This document shows positions 19,037 through 29,525 of a DNA stretch of 64,000 nucleotides, in pieces. A program made the translations under genes and the position numbers. The notes beneath the pieces are model-generated. The model ran no database searches. It had not been told where the DNA came from and saw only the letters and a program-made list of their open reading frames with translations. Source of the DNA: G958295645 sp965242735. Its GTDB lineage: Bacteria > Gemmatimonadota > Gemmatimonadetes > Longimicrobiales > Gaopeijiaceae. The DNA is taken from NCBI GenBank assembly GCA_965242735.1, contig OZ251497.1:1488001-1552000 (forward strand), given 5' to 3'. Position 1 is the stretch's first letter. Each line of letters begins with the position of its first letter.

Positions 19037-21577
19037 GTGGCGCCGTTCGCGTTTCGAATGGCGCCGCGCGAGTGGCGCTTCACGTTTCGGCGGCTCGGCG
19101 TCCACATGACCTCGATCAGCGTCGGGGTCGCGGCGCTGGTGGCGCTTCATTCCTTCCGCAACGATGTCGTGCGCTCCATCGAGGAGGACAAGCGCAGCCT
19201 GCTGGGCGCCGACGCGCGCCTGTCGGCGGGCCGCGAGTTTCCGGACTCGGTCGAAGCCGTCCTCGATTCCCTCGTGGCGGCCGGGGCGGAGGTCTCGCGG
19301 GTCACGAGCTTGGCTTCGATGGCCCTGGCCGAGAAGAGCGGCCTGACCCGGCTGGTGCGCGCGAGGGGCGTGGAGCCGGGATTCCCCTACCACGGCGCGG
19401 TGACCACCGAGCCGCCGGGCCTGTGGCCGCGCTTGGGGGACCTGGAGGGCTTCCTCGTGGACCCGGCGCTGCTCGTGCAGCTCCAGGCCGGAGTGGGCGA
19501 CACCCTGCGCCTGGGCCGCGTGCGGGCTCCCGTCCTGGGCACGGTGGAGGGTCTTCCCACGGACATCGGCATGCAGGCGGCCGCCGGTCCCAGGGTCTTC
19601 GCCGGAGCGGAACTCTTCGCCGAGACGGGCCTGCTGGCCTTCGGGAGCCTCGCCCGGCACCGCGCCTACGTGCGCCTTCCCGAGGGCGCCGATCCGGACG
19701 AAGTGGAGGATGCCCACGCCGAGACGCTGCGCGCCGCCGACGTGTCGTTTCGCACGCCGGACGAGCAGATGCGCTCGCTCACGCGCTCGGCGGACTTCCT
19801 GGCCGACTTTCTCGGCTTGGTGGGCTTGGCCGCGCTCCTGCTGGGCGGCGTGGGCGTGGGCAGCGCCGTCAACGTCTACGTCCGCGGCAAGCTGACCCCG
19901 GCCGCGGCGCTCCTGTGCGTCGGGGCCACGCGCAGGCAGGTGTTCTCGACGTACCTCCTGCAGGCGACGAGCATGGGCGTGCTCGGCTCGGCGGTCGGCG
20001 TGGCGGCCGGGCTCGCGCTTCAGCGGTTCCTGCCGCCCTTCGTCGGCGACGTGCTGCCGGTGGAGGTGACGCCGCAGGCGTCGCCCGCGGCCGCGGCGTT
20101 CGGACTGTTCCTGGGCGCTTGGGTGGCGTTCGTCTTCGCGTTGCTGCCCTTGTTGCACGTGCGCAAGGTCTCGCCTCTCCAGGCGCTCCGGCACACGGCC
20201 GAGCCTCGAGCCGCCGGCCGGGACTGGATGCGCGGTGCCGCGCTGGCGGCGCTGGCGGCGACCGTGCTGGCGCTGGCCATGTTCGAAGCGCCGAGCGCGC
20301 CGGCGAGAGCGGCGTTTGCGGTCGCGATCGCCGCCGGGGCCGGGATCCTCTGGTGCGTGGCCGTCCTCCTCGTCCGCGCCACGCGGAGGTTCTTCCCGAA
20401 GCGGGCGAGCTACCCGGTGCGCCAGGGCGTCGCGAACCTCTTTCGTCCCGGCAACCAGACGGTCGCCGTCACGCTGGCCCTGGGCTGCGGCGTGTTCGTC
20501 GTCGGCGCGATCTCGCAGCTCGAGCGCAATCTGACGCGCGAGCTCTCGGTGCAGTTCGACGCCGCCGACATGATCGTCTTCGACGTGCAGCCCGCCCAGG
20601 AAGCCAGCGTGAGCGCGTTGCTCCGGGAATTCTCGGAGAGCGAGCCGGAGCTGGCGCCGGTGGTCACCGCGCGAATCGCGGCCGTCGGCGGACGCGCGGT
20701 CGCGGACATTCTCGCGGACACGGCGGCGCGGGATCGCCCTCCGCGGTGGGCGCTGCGCAACGAGTACCGCAACACCTTCCGGCAGGACCTGCGGCCGAGC
20801 GAGACCGTGACGGCCGGAGTCTGGTGGGACGATCTGCCCGCGCCGGACTCGGGGCTGGCGCGGGTGTCGCTGGCCCAGGGCTTGGCCGAAGACCTTCGGG
20901 TGGACTTGGGCGACCGGATCACGTGGTCGGTCGGCGGCCGCGAGATCGCCAGCGAAGTCTCGAGCCTGCGCGACATCGACTGGGACGGCTTCGACATGAA
21001 CTTCATGGCCGTCTTCGAGCCGGGCGGGCTGGACGACGTGGCGCGGACCAGCGTCGCGACCGCCAGGGTGCCGGGCGACACGGCCCGGGCCGAATTCCAG
21101 CGCACTCTGGTGCGCGATCATCCCAACATATCGGTGCTGGACCTGCAAGTGATTCGCGCCGCGGTGGAGTCCGTCCTGGGCAAGGCGCTGGGAGTGGTCG
21201 CGCTGCTCGCCGGGCTGTGCAGCGGAGCAGGACTGTTCGTCATGGCGGGAGCCATCGCGTCGACACGGGCGCAGCGGACGCGCGAGGGAGCCCTCCTGCG
21301 CGTGCTCGGCGGCCGCGCTCGCCAAATCCGGGCCGTGCTCGTCAGCGAGTACGCGGCCTTGGGCTCGCTCGCCGCCGTGGCCGGGGGCCTGATGGCCGTC
21401 GCGGCGAGCTGGCTGCTGTCGGAGCATCTGTTCGAGATGCCCTACTCGCCCGCGTTGGGGGCCGCGCTGCTGCTGTGGCTGGCCGTGGCCGGGCTGGCCG
21501 TCTTGCTGGGCATGGCGAGCGGCCGCGGCCGCAACCGCTCCGATCCGCTCGCGGCGCTCCGAGAAGCGGGGGACTGA
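19037..21577 (+). CDS. ybbP: FtsX-like permease, YbbP type
   Basis: The 846-residue membrane subunit is paired with the preceding ATPase. The GTG at 19037 is 4 bp after its stop; an ATG at 19058 is an alternative. It follows the long YbbP plan. An N-terminal helix precedes a large extracytoplasmic domain (~60-240), then three helices (~250-400, LVGLAALLLGGVGVGSAV; AFGLFLGAWVAFVFALLPLL). Then come a pair of helices (~405-450), a second extracytoplasmic domain (~500-690), and a final FtsX block (~710-840, including RTREGALLRVLGGRARQIRAV). The terminal sequence CTCCGAGAAGCGG is partly repeated downstream near 21687, suggesting a small duplication after the gene. Confidence 0.88.
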   Translation: MAPFAFRMAPREWRFTFRRLGVHMTSISVGVAALVALHSFRNDVVRSIEEDKRSLLGADARLSAGREFPDSVEAVLDSLVAAGAEVSRVTSLASMALAEKSGLTRLVRARGVEPGFPYHGAVTTEPPGLWPRLGDLEGFLVDPALLVQLQAGVGDTLRLGRVRAPVLGTVEGLPTDIGMQAAAGPRVFAGAELFAETGLLAFGSLARHRAYVRLPEGADPDEVEDAHAETLRAADVSFRTPDEQMRSLTRSADFLADFLGLVGLAALLLGGVGVGSAVNVYVRGKLTPAAALLCVGATRRQVFSTYLLQATSMGVLGSAVGVAAGLALQRFLPPFVGDVLPVEVTPQASPAAAAFGLFLGAWVAFVFALLPLLHVRKVSPLQALRHTAEPRAAGRDWMRGAALAALAATVLALAMFEAPSAPARAAFAVAIAAGAGILWCVAVLLVRATRRFFPKRASYPVRQGVANLFRPGNQTVAVTLALGCGVFVVGAISQLERNLTRELSVQFDAADMIVFDVQPAQEASVSALLREFSESEPELAPVVTARIAAVGGRAVADILADTAARDRPPRWALRNEYRNTFRQDLRPSETVTAGVWWDDLPAPDSGLARVSLAQGLAEDLRVDLGDRITWSVGGREIASEVSSLRDIDWDGFDMNFMAVFEPGGLDDVARTSVATARVPGDTARAEFQRTLVRDHPNISVLDLQVIRAAVESVLGKALGVVALLAGLCSGAGLFVMAGAIASTRAQRTREGALLRVLGGRARQIRAVLVSEYAALGSLAAVAGGLMAVAASWLLSEHLFEMPYSPALGAALLLWLAVAGLAVLLGMASGRGRNRSDPLAALREAGD

Positions 21578-21739
21578 CCGGGGGCGTGCCGACCGGCCGA
21601 GGGACGGACCCGGCTCGCGTCGACACGCTGGCGAGCGGGCGCGTGCTGGCTTCGAACGCGCTCGCGGCCGCTCCGGTCCGCTCGCCGCTCCGAGAAGCGG
21701 GGACTGGCCAGGGCGCGTCGGCCGACCCTGTTGGAGCCG

Positions 21740-22900
21740 TCAGGCGAAGAAGCGCCGGAGCTTGTCCGCGGCCTCTTCGAGCGTGGCCCGCCGCTTGCAG
21801 AACGCGAAACGGACGAGCTTCGCCCCGTCTTCGGGACGGTGGAAGAAGGACGAGCCGGGCACCGGCGCCACGCCGCATTCCCGGGCCAGGAAGCGGCTGA
21901 AGGCCACGTCGTCCAAGGCGCTCAAGCCCTCGAAGCCCGCCATGATGTAGTAGGCGCCCTCCGGCTTGCGGCATTCGAATCCCGCTTCGGTCAGGCCTGC
22001 GTGCAGCGTCTCGCGCCGGGCGCGGTAGGCGGCCGCCATGTCGCGGTAGTAGTCGTCGCCCAGCTCGCGCAGGCCGGTCGCGCATGCTTCCTGCAACGGG
22101 GCGGGCGCGCCCACCGTCAGGAAGTCGTGCACCTTGCGGATCGCGAGCGTGACGTCCGGCGGCGCCACGATGGTGCCGATCCGCCATCCGGTGACGCTGA
22201 AAGTCTTGGAGAGGCCGGAAACGATCAAGGTGCGCTCGCGCATTCCGGGCATCCGGGCGAGAGGCACGTGTTCGCCGTCGTACACGATGTGTTCGTAGAT
22301 CTCGTCGGTGACGGCCAGGATGTTCCTCTCCACGCACAGATCCGCCACGGCCTGCATCTCGCCGGCGCCGAAGACGCGCCCCGAGGGATTGTTCGGCGTG
22401 TTGATCACGATCGCCTTGGTCTTGTCCGTGACGGCGGCCTTCAGCTGGTCCGGGTCGAGCTCGAAGCCGGGGGCGCGCAACCGAACGAACACGGGCTCGG
22501 CGCCCGACAGCGCCGCGTCCGGCCCGTAGTTCTCGTAGAACGGCTCCAGGACGACCACCTCGTCGCCCGGATCGACCGTGGCGAGCATGACCGCCGCCAT
22601 CGCTTCGGTCGCGCCGCAAGTGACGGTGACTTCGCGGTCCGCGTCGACGTCCATGCCGTACCAGCGCGCGTATTGGTCGGCGACGGCGCGGCGCAGCGCG
22701 TCGGTTCCCCACGTGACGGCGTATTGGTTGACGTCGTCCTGAATGGCCCGGCACGCCGCGTCCTTGAGGACTTGGGGCGCCGGAAAGTCGGGGAATCCCT
22801 GCGCGAGATTGATGGCGCCGTGGCGGCCCGCGACGCGGGTCATCTCGCGAATCATGGATTCGGTGAAGGAATGCGTGCGAACCGCGGTGCGACAGTTCAT
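21740..22900 (-). CDS. PLP-dependent class I/II aminotransferase
   Basis: The 386-residue product is a fold-type I aminotransferase of the aspartate/kynurenine/methionine group. Visible motifs are INLAQGFPDFPAP (substrate-binding N-terminal loop typical of MtnE/KAT-like enzymes), CGATEAM, NTPNNPSGRVF, DEIYEHIVYDG, and SGLSKTFSVTGWRIG, where the Lys binds PLP. The NLAQGFPDF start is characteristic of the YbdL/kynurenine aminotransferase subgroup, so a methionine or aromatic substrate is likely, but it cannot be fixed from sequence. It is a single gene, divergent from the sigma-like regulator. Confidence 0.9.
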   Translation of the reverse strand: MNCRTAVRTHSFTESMIREMTRVAGRHGAINLAQGFPDFPAPQVLKDAACRAIQDDVNQYAVTWGTDALRRAVADQYARWYGMDVDADREVTVTCGATEAMAAVMLATVDPGDEVVVLEPFYENYGPDAALSGAEPVFVRLRAPGFELDPDQLKAAVTDKTKAIVINTPNNPSGRVFGAGEMQAVADLCVERNILAVTDEIYEHIVYDGEHVPLARMPGMRERTLIVSGLSKTFSVTGWRIGTIVAPPDVTLAIRKVHDFLTVGAPAPLQEACATGLRELGDDYYRDMAAAYRARRETLHAGLTEAGFECRKPEGAYYIMAGFEGLSALDDVAFSRFLARECGVAPVPGSSFFHRPEDGAKLVRFAFCKRRATLEEAADKLRRFFA

Positions 22901-23091
22901 CGTTTCGAGATCGAGGGTGGGAGGACGAGCGGCGGTGCCTCGGCGGCTCGATCCTGCGGGTGCGGACGGTGGTCGGCCCGACGCGGCCTCGGCCGACGCT
23001 GTCCTGGTCGTGGGGCGAGACGTGCGAGGGGGCGCCTGACGGGGGCAAGGCCGCAGGGAAGGTAACTGCGCGACACCCCAACTGGACGGGA

Positions 23092-23124
23092 ATGTTGACG
23101 CCCTCGGGCAACATCTTTATGTTG
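23092..23124 (+). promoter_or_regulatory. Promoter with overlapping ATGTTG operator repeats
   Basis: A -35 TTGACG (23095-23100), a 17-bp spacer and a -10 TATGTT (23118-23123) form a good sigma70 promoter 50 bp upstream of the next gene's start. The hexamer ATGTTG occurs at 23092-23097 and again at 23119-23124, with its inverse CAACAT at 23109-23114. These copies overlap both promoter boxes, so a protein bound here would block polymerase. Autoregulation by the downstream DNA-binding protein is a reasonable guess. Confidence 0.6.
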
Positions 23125-23172
23125 ACCGGCCTGTTGCAGGACGGACCCTCGCATCTCCTTTGAGGAGCGGTT

Positions 23173-24480
23173 GTGCCAAGCCCGGTTCAGATCGGCCACG
23201 AGTTCGGAAGGGCGCTGGCGGCCCTGGACGAGCGCCGGCGCGTGATCGCCGTGCGCCGAACGTTTGCGCGCAAGCCGGAGAGGCTGGCCGCGCTGGGCGA
23301 GGAATTCGGGGTCAGCCGAGAGCGGACGCGCCAGCTGGAAGCGAACTTGCGTCAACGAATCGAAGCTCGCACGGGCGAGCTGATCGACCAGGCGGTGAAG
23401 TGGTTGCAGGCCGTCGTCGGCGCCGTGGCGCCGGAGGACGACTTTCGCCGGGCGCTGGCCCAGCTCGTGTGCGACGCCCGGCCGCGGTGGCGCGCGGCGG
23501 CGGAGGTGGCCGTCATGAACGTCGGCGGCTACCGCGTCATGGACGGCGTCGTGGGCGACGCGGCCTTTCGCGAGTACGTCGAGGAGGTGCGCCAGCGCGC
23601 CCCGAGGTTCGTCGACGAGTCGCGCGTGATCGACGAGGCGGCCTTGCGCGACGCCATCGAGACGCGTCCGGTCGCGCCGTGGGAGCACGCCGTCCGCAAT
23701 GCGGGACTGGTCCGCATTCGGGGCAAGCTCGTCCTGCGCGACACCCGGCGCACCCGTGTGGCGCTGGCGCTGGACGCGGCGGACCGGCCGCTGGCACGCT
23801 GGGAGATCGCGCAGATGGCGGACTTGCCGGACAACACGACCTTGGCGAGCCTGCTGTCCTCCGAGAAGACGTTCGTTCGTCTCACCAAGGACCAATGGGG
23901 TCTGGCGAAGTGGGCCGCCGAGCCGTACCGGGGCGTCGTGGCCGAAATCGTCAGGCGCATCGAACGCGGGGGAGGGAAGGCCAGGGTCGGGGACTTGCTG
24001 GCCGAGATTCCCGATCGCTACGGCGTGTTGCCGGCGACCGTGCGCAACTACTTGGCCACCCGAAAGTTCGTGATCAAGGGAGGGTGGGTGCGCGTCGCGG
24101 AACGTCCGCGCGCTCGAAGGCGCCTTCTCTCCGAGGCCCGCGACGTGGCGTGGACCGCCGAAGGAAAGCCGGTGCTGCGCTTCCCGGCCGGCGAACAGCA
24201 CCTGCGCGGCAACAGCCAGAAGATCTCGATCGCCGTCGCGCAGCACCTGGGTGTCGGGCTCGACCAGTCCCGGCGCGTCCCGTTCCGCCACCCCCGGGGC
24301 GTGGCCCCCGCGTCCGTCATTTGGCGATCCTACGATCCCAACGGCCCCGAGCTGGGCTGCCTTCGCGAGGCCCTGCGGCGGGTCGAGATTCGACCGGGCG
24401 AGGACGTGCTGCTCCTTCTCAACCGGCGCGGCCTTCGCCTCCTTGACCCGCGGACTGCGTTGCTGGACGCGAAGCCCTGA
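23173..24480 (+). CDS. Sigma-70 region 4-like DNA-binding protein with extra winged-helix-like domains
   Basis: The GTG start at 23173 has GAGGAGC upstream; the product is 435 residues. Residues ~15-65 (LDERRRVIAVRRTF ... LGEEFGVSRERTRQLEANLR) match the helix-turn-helix of sigma-70 region 4, including the R-E-R-T-R-Q-L-E recognition helix. Sigma regions 2 and 3 are absent, so it is not a normal sigma factor. The middle and C-terminal parts contain further helix-turn-helix-like stretches (LARWEIAQMADLPDNTT; KARVGDLLAEIPDRYGVLPATVRNYL) and a terminal domain ending LLLLNRRGLRLLDPR. Comparable stand-alone region-4 proteins are annotated in several phyla without clear function. It is a single gene, preceded by an operator-like promoter. 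Confidence 0.7.
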   Translation: MPSPVQIGHEFGRALAALDERRRVIAVRRTFARKPERLAALGEEFGVSRERTRQLEANLRQRIEARTGELIDQAVKWLQAVVGAVAPEDDFRRALAQLVCDARPRWRAAAEVAVMNVGGYRVMDGVVGDAAFREYVEEVRQRAPRFVDESRVIDEAALRDAIETRPVAPWEHAVRNAGLVRIRGKLVLRDTRRTRVALALDAADRPLARWEIAQMADLPDNTTLASLLSSEKTFVRLTKDQWGLAKWAAEPYRGVVAEIVRRIERGGGKARVGDLLAEIPDRYGVLPATVRNYLATRKFVIKGGWVRVAERPRARRRLLSEARDVAWTAEGKPVLRFPAGEQHLRGNSQKISIAVAQHLGVGLDQSRRVPFRHPRGVAPASVIWRSYDPNGPELGCLREALRRVEIRPGEDVLLLLNRRGLRLLDPRTALLDAKP

Positions 24481-24646
24481 GGGCGTGCGGGCCGGAGTGT
24501 ACGTGACGTTCTCCGGTTCGGTTCGGAACGCCTGAGCGCGCGCGGGCCGGAGCCCTTGCCCTTGCCCGGCGCGTCCGGCGTGCCCCGAAGCCCTAAGCGC
24601 GCGGGCCGGAGCGCCATGTCGGCGCGCGGCCAGCCAGACGGCGGCG

Positions 24647-25750
24647 TCAGGCGGCTTCTCCCCGGCGGTCGGGGCGGCGTCCGCGCAAGGCCAGCCAGAC
24701 GCCCCGCGTCAGCACCGGCGCCACGAACACGGCGACGAACCCCCACGTGATGGTGCCGTAGCCCCGCGCGACCAGCGGAATCAGTCCCGCCCGCGCAATC
24801 ACCGTCGCGGCGGCCAGCAGTCCGGCCGCCACCGCCGCCCGCTGCCACCGGGGCAGTCCGGCACCCCGATCCCGGGTCGCTCGGGCGACGCGCTCGTTGA
24901 CGGCGTGCACCAAGCCCGCGCCCGTCTCCGCGAGCGTGCCGAACAGCATCACCTGAAAGACGATCGCGAACGCCGGCGAGCCCAGGAGCTCCAGCATGTG
25001 GTTGACCGGCGCCTCCCGGCTCGCGATCTCCGGGTACTCGCCGGCCGCCGCCAGCACGAACAGCAGGCCGGGCAGAATCGCCAGCGGACCCGTCAGCAGT
25101 CCCGCGGCCACGCTCTCGCGCCGGCTGCGCAGGTGGCGAAGCGTGGCCATCACGGCCGGAAGCACGCCTAGGTTGTACCCCGCGTACGCAACGCCGCTCC
25201 TCACCCAGTTCCCTTCGACCACGCCCGAGCTGAGAGAGGCTCCGATGGCCGGCCCGAAGCGTGCGGCGCACCAGACGAAGAAGACGCCGTACACGACGTA
25301 GAGCACGCCCGACCACCCGGAGAACGCCCGCTCGATCCGCTCGCTCCCGCCCACGACCAGCAGGCCCACCGCGACCATGATCGCGGCCGCGCCTGCCAGG
25401 TAGGGCAGCCCGAATCCCTGCTGCAGCATCGTGCCGGCCGCCGCCGCGACCACGGCCAGCACCAGCAGCAGCAACGCCACGTAGAGCGCCTCGAACGCGA
25501 TCCAGAAGCGTCCCAGCAAGACCTTGAAGAAGCTCCGGTACTCGAACGCCCGAAACACCCGCGCGAACTCGTAGCTGGCCACGCACACCGCGCTCCACAC
25601 GACGGTCGTCACGCCCATGGCCAGCAGCGCGCCCGCCGGTCCGCGCGACAGAAAGAACTCGACGAGCTCCTGGCCCGTGCCGTACGCGCCGGCGATCACC
25701 ACCGACTGGAAGACGAAGCCGGGCAGCAGGCACCGGCGCAGGCTGCTCAT
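24647..25750 (-). CDS. YkvI-type membrane transporter
   Basis: The 367-residue product has about ten hydrophobic segments and no soluble domain. The opening LPGFVFQSVVIAGAYGTGQELVEFF is the conserved first helix of YkvI-family proteins, distant members of the APC transporter superfamily; the glycine break AGAYGTG is where substrate and ion bind in relatives. The ATG overlaps the stop of the permease/binding-protein gene by 4 bp, so it is the last gene of the dehydratase-ABC operon. An amino acid or related zwitterion is the likely substrate by family and context. Downstream (24481-24646) lie short direct repeats of a GCGCGCGGGCCGGAG type. Confidence 0.8.
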   Translation of the reverse strand: MSSLRRCLLPGFVFQSVVIAGAYGTGQELVEFFLSRGPAGALLAMGVTTVVWSAVCVASYEFARVFRAFEYRSFFKVLLGRFWIAFEALYVALLLLVLAVVAAAAGTMLQQGFGLPYLAGAAAIMVAVGLLVVGGSERIERAFSGWSGVLYVVYGVFFVWCAARFGPAIGASLSSGVVEGNWVRSGVAYAGYNLGVLPAVMATLRHLRSRRESVAAGLLTGPLAILPGLLFVLAAAGEYPEIASREAPVNHMLELLGSPAFAIVFQVMLFGTLAETGAGLVHAVNERVARATRDRGAGLPRWQRAAVAAGLLAAATVIARAGLIPLVARGYGTITWGFVAVFVAPVLTRGVWLALRGRRPDRRGEAA

Positions 25751-27485
25751 TGGGGGCGCACGCCCTTCGGCGCCACCCGCCGTTCAGCGCGCGCGAGGCC
25801 GTAGTCCACCGCCAGCGCGAGCGCCGCCGCCGGCGCGGCGCCCGAAAGAATCATCGTGGAGTCGCGCAGCGCCAGCCCGGCCACGATGGGATCGCCCAGG
25901 CCGCCCGCCCCCACGAACGCGGCCAGCGTCGCGGTGCCCACGTTGATGACCGCTGCCGTGCGAATGCCGGCCATGATGACCGGGGCGGCCAGCGGGAGCC
26001 GAATGCGCGTCAGCAGCTGTCCTTCCGTCATGCCCAGCGCCCGTCCGGCGCCCACGGCGTCCGGGGCGGCCCCAATCAGGCCGGCGTACGTGTTGCGCAG
26101 GATCGGAAGGAGGGAATAGAGGAACAGGGCGGCCGTCGCCGGCGCGGCGCCGATGCCGAACACCGGGATCATGAAGGCCAGCAGGGCGATTCCCGGAATG
26201 GTCTGGAGAAGGCTCGCGGCGCGCAGCGCGGACTCCGCCCAAGCCCGCCGCCGCTCCAGCCCCAGGCCGGCCGGAACCGCGACCAGGATGGCGGCGCCCA
26301 GCGAGCCCAGCACCAGCAGCAGATGGCGGCCGGTCTGGCTCGCCAGGGAGGCGCGGTCGTGCCAGAGGCGAGCGGGCAGGCGGCGCCACCAGCCGCCGGA
26401 CTCGCCGGCCGCGGATCCGGCGGCCGTTTCCGCCCCCTCGCCCTCGCTTGGGGCGAGAAAGCCGCTCTCGGCGAGCAGCAGGCGGGCCGCGTCCGCCGCC
26501 GGCATGTGGTCCAGCTCGACGCGCTCGTTGGCCCGCCTCATGGTCTCTTCGTCGATCCAGCCGGCCAGGCGCGACAACGCCACGGCCGCCGCCGGCCTCT
26601 CGGCGTACAGTCCGGGACCGGCCAGCGGAGCGGCGTCGTAGGGCGGAAAGAACCCCAAGTCGTCGCGCAGCGTCGCCAAGTCGTAGCGAGCGACGGCGCC
26701 GTCCGTCGAGTACGCGTCGATCAAGTGCACTTCTCCCTCGGTCAGGGCCGCGTACTTGACGGCTTGAAGGAGCGGGCGCGTCTCTCCGAAGCGAATGCCC
26801 CGCGCCTCCAGTCCGGGCAGCCCGTCCGCGCGCCCGATGAAGCCGGGAGAGAGGCCCGCCGCCAGTTCGTCCGCGACCGGCCGCAAGTCCGACAGCGCGC
26901 GCAGCCCCAGGGAATCGGCGGTGGCCGGGCGCACGGCCATGACGTAGTTGTTCTCGAACCCCAGCGGCGGCAGCCACCGCAGTCCCCAGCGGCGTTCGAA
27001 TTCCAGGCCGACGCGGCGAATCACGGCCGTGCGGCCGCCCAGCGCGTCCTCGCCGAGCATCGCCGCCAAGCCGGTCCCGGTGTATTCCGGATAGACGTCG
27101 ATCTCGCCTGCCAGCAGCGCGCGAAAGACCAATTCCGTCTCTCCCAGGCCCAAGCGCCGGTCCACCGCGTAGCCGGCGTCTTCGAGCACGAGGGCGAACA
27201 CCTCGGCCAGCACGTAGGATTCGGCGAACGACTTGGAGCCCACGACGACCGGCTCCTGAGGGAGGCCGAGCCAGTCCGCCGCCGCGGCCGGACCGAGCAC
27301 CATGGCGACGCCCGGCGGCCCGCCGGCATGAACGGAATCCGCGACGGGCCGCGGCGGCCCGGGCGAGCCCAAGGTCGCGGCGGCGCCCGGTCTCCCGACG
27401 AAGCCGAGCGCGAAGCCGAGCGCTACGCTTGCCGCCCGCCAGCCGGCTCTCCACGTCCGCCTGTCGCTCCGCCGCGCCCGCCTCG

Positions 27486-27489
<4 letters not shown>
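25747..27489 (-). CDS. OpuC/ProX-type fused substrate-binding and permease protein
   Basis: Start is the GTG at 27489, which overlaps the ATPase stop as GTGA. The product is about 580 residues. After a signal-like N-terminus, residues ~75-375 form a quaternary-amine-type binding domain (VVGSKSFAESYVLAEVFALV, DVYPEYTGTGL, HLIDAYSTDGAVARYDL). Residues ~400-570 form an ABC importer permease (TGRHLLLVLGSLGAAILVAVP, LQTIPGIALLAFMIPVFGIG, GAGRALGMTEGQLLTRIRLP, VGTATLAAFVGAGGLGDPI). In OpuB/OpuC systems these parts are often fused. Relatives import glycine betaine, carnitine, choline or similar osmolytes. The domain order here is binding protein first, with a variable linker in between. Confidence 0.88.
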
Positions 27490-28261
<772 letters not shown>

Positions 28262-28265
<4 letters not shown>

Positions 28266-29386
28266 GGCGTTCCTTCGCGCAGCGCCCTGGCCAGCAGCTC
28301 CGGATCCGCGTTCCCGCCCGACACCACCGCCACCGCCGTCTCGCCCGGCGCCAGCGGAATCCTGCCGAACATCAACGCCGCCACGGCCGCCGCGCCCGAA
28401 GGTTCCGCCACGAGCTTGGCCCGGCCGAGCAGAAGGCGCACCGCAGACATGATCTCCTCGTCCGAAACCAACACGACGTCCTCGACGAAGGCCGCAACGT
28501 ACCGGTAGGCCAGCGCTCCCGCCATCGGGGGCGCCAAGCCGTCGGCCACGGTCCGGACCTGCCGCAGCTCCACGGCGCGGCCCTCGTCGAGGCTCCGGCG
28601 CATCGTCGGCGCGCCCTCGGGCTCCACGCCGAAAACGCGCAGCCGCCGTGCTCCCGCTCCAGGCGCCGAAGCGGGCGCGAGGGACGCGGGCGGGCCCCCG
28701 CCGTCCTCGCTAGGTCCCAAGCGGTCCGACGCGGCCAGTGCGCCCGCGATGCCGGCGATCTGCCCCCCGCCGCCCACCGGCGCCACGATCGCCGCGGGGC
28801 CGTCGACGTCCTCGGCCAGCTCCAGCCCCACGCTCCCGTGCCCCTCGACGACGCGCTCGCAGTCGAAGGGATGCAGGAACACGAGCCCTTCGGATTCGGC
28901 CCTCCGCCGCGCCTCGCGAAACGCGTCCGCCGCCGATCCGTGGAGCGCCACCTCGGCTCCGTAGCCTGTCGCGGCGGCGATCTTGGTCCGAGACGCGGCC
29001 TCCGGCATGACGACCACGGCCCGCGTCCCGTGCCGCCGCGCCGCCCATGCCACCGCCTGCGCGTGATTGCCGGCGGAGACCGTCGCCACGCCCCGCGCCC
29101 GTTCGGCCCGGCTCAGGCACGCTACCGCGTTCAGGGCGCCGCGCACCTTGAACGAGCCCGTCTTCTGAAGGTTCTCGCACTTGAGCAGCGCCGGCCCGCC
29201 GGTCCGGTCGCCCAGCGTGCGAAACGAGAGCAGCGGCGTGCGGTGCAGGTGCGGGGCGATTCGGCCGCGCGCCGCCTCGAAGTCTTCGCGCCGAAGCCGG
29301 CGGGGCGCGTCGCCGCCGTCCGATCCCGAGGGCCGTCCGGGCGGCGCCGAGTCCGATGTCGCTGGGGGTTGCGTATGCGGGAGCAT
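28262..29386 (-). CDS. PLP-dependent threonine dehydratase / serine racemase-like enzyme
   Basis: I take the ATG at 29386 (a TTG at 29410 is possible); the product is 374 residues. It is a fold-type II PLP enzyme: KCENLQKTGSFKVRGA holds the Schiff-base Lys, SAGNHAQAVAW binds the carboxylate, VGGGGQIAGIAGAL is the phosphate loop, and AEPSGAAAVAAL follows. There is no C-terminal ACT regulatory domain, so it is the short catabolic/biodegradative type. It opens an operon with an osmolyte-type importer and a YkvI carrier. In hydroxyectoine catabolism an EutB dehydratase of this family is linked to such import, but no other eut genes are present, so the substrate stays open. Confidence 0.82.
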
Positions 29387-29525
29387 TGACCTTGTCGTTG
29401 GAATCCGCAATTATTCTAGGCTGTGCGCCGACTTGACGCGCTTCGACCGCTGGCGGGCGCGCGCCCGCCCGGCCCCGATCGTCCGAACGGACCGCTGTCC
29501 CATCCTCACAAGGAAGAATTCATTC

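Noticed and set aside
24481..24646. Terminator after the sigma-like gene
   Set aside because: There are GC-rich direct repeats but no clear stem followed by a T-run.
29386..29525. Promoter boxes (TTGTCG, TATTCT, TAGAAT) between the dehydratase and the TonB receptor
   Set aside because: The spacing of the possible -35/-10 pairs is poor (14 or 20 bp), so I did not annotate a promoter there.
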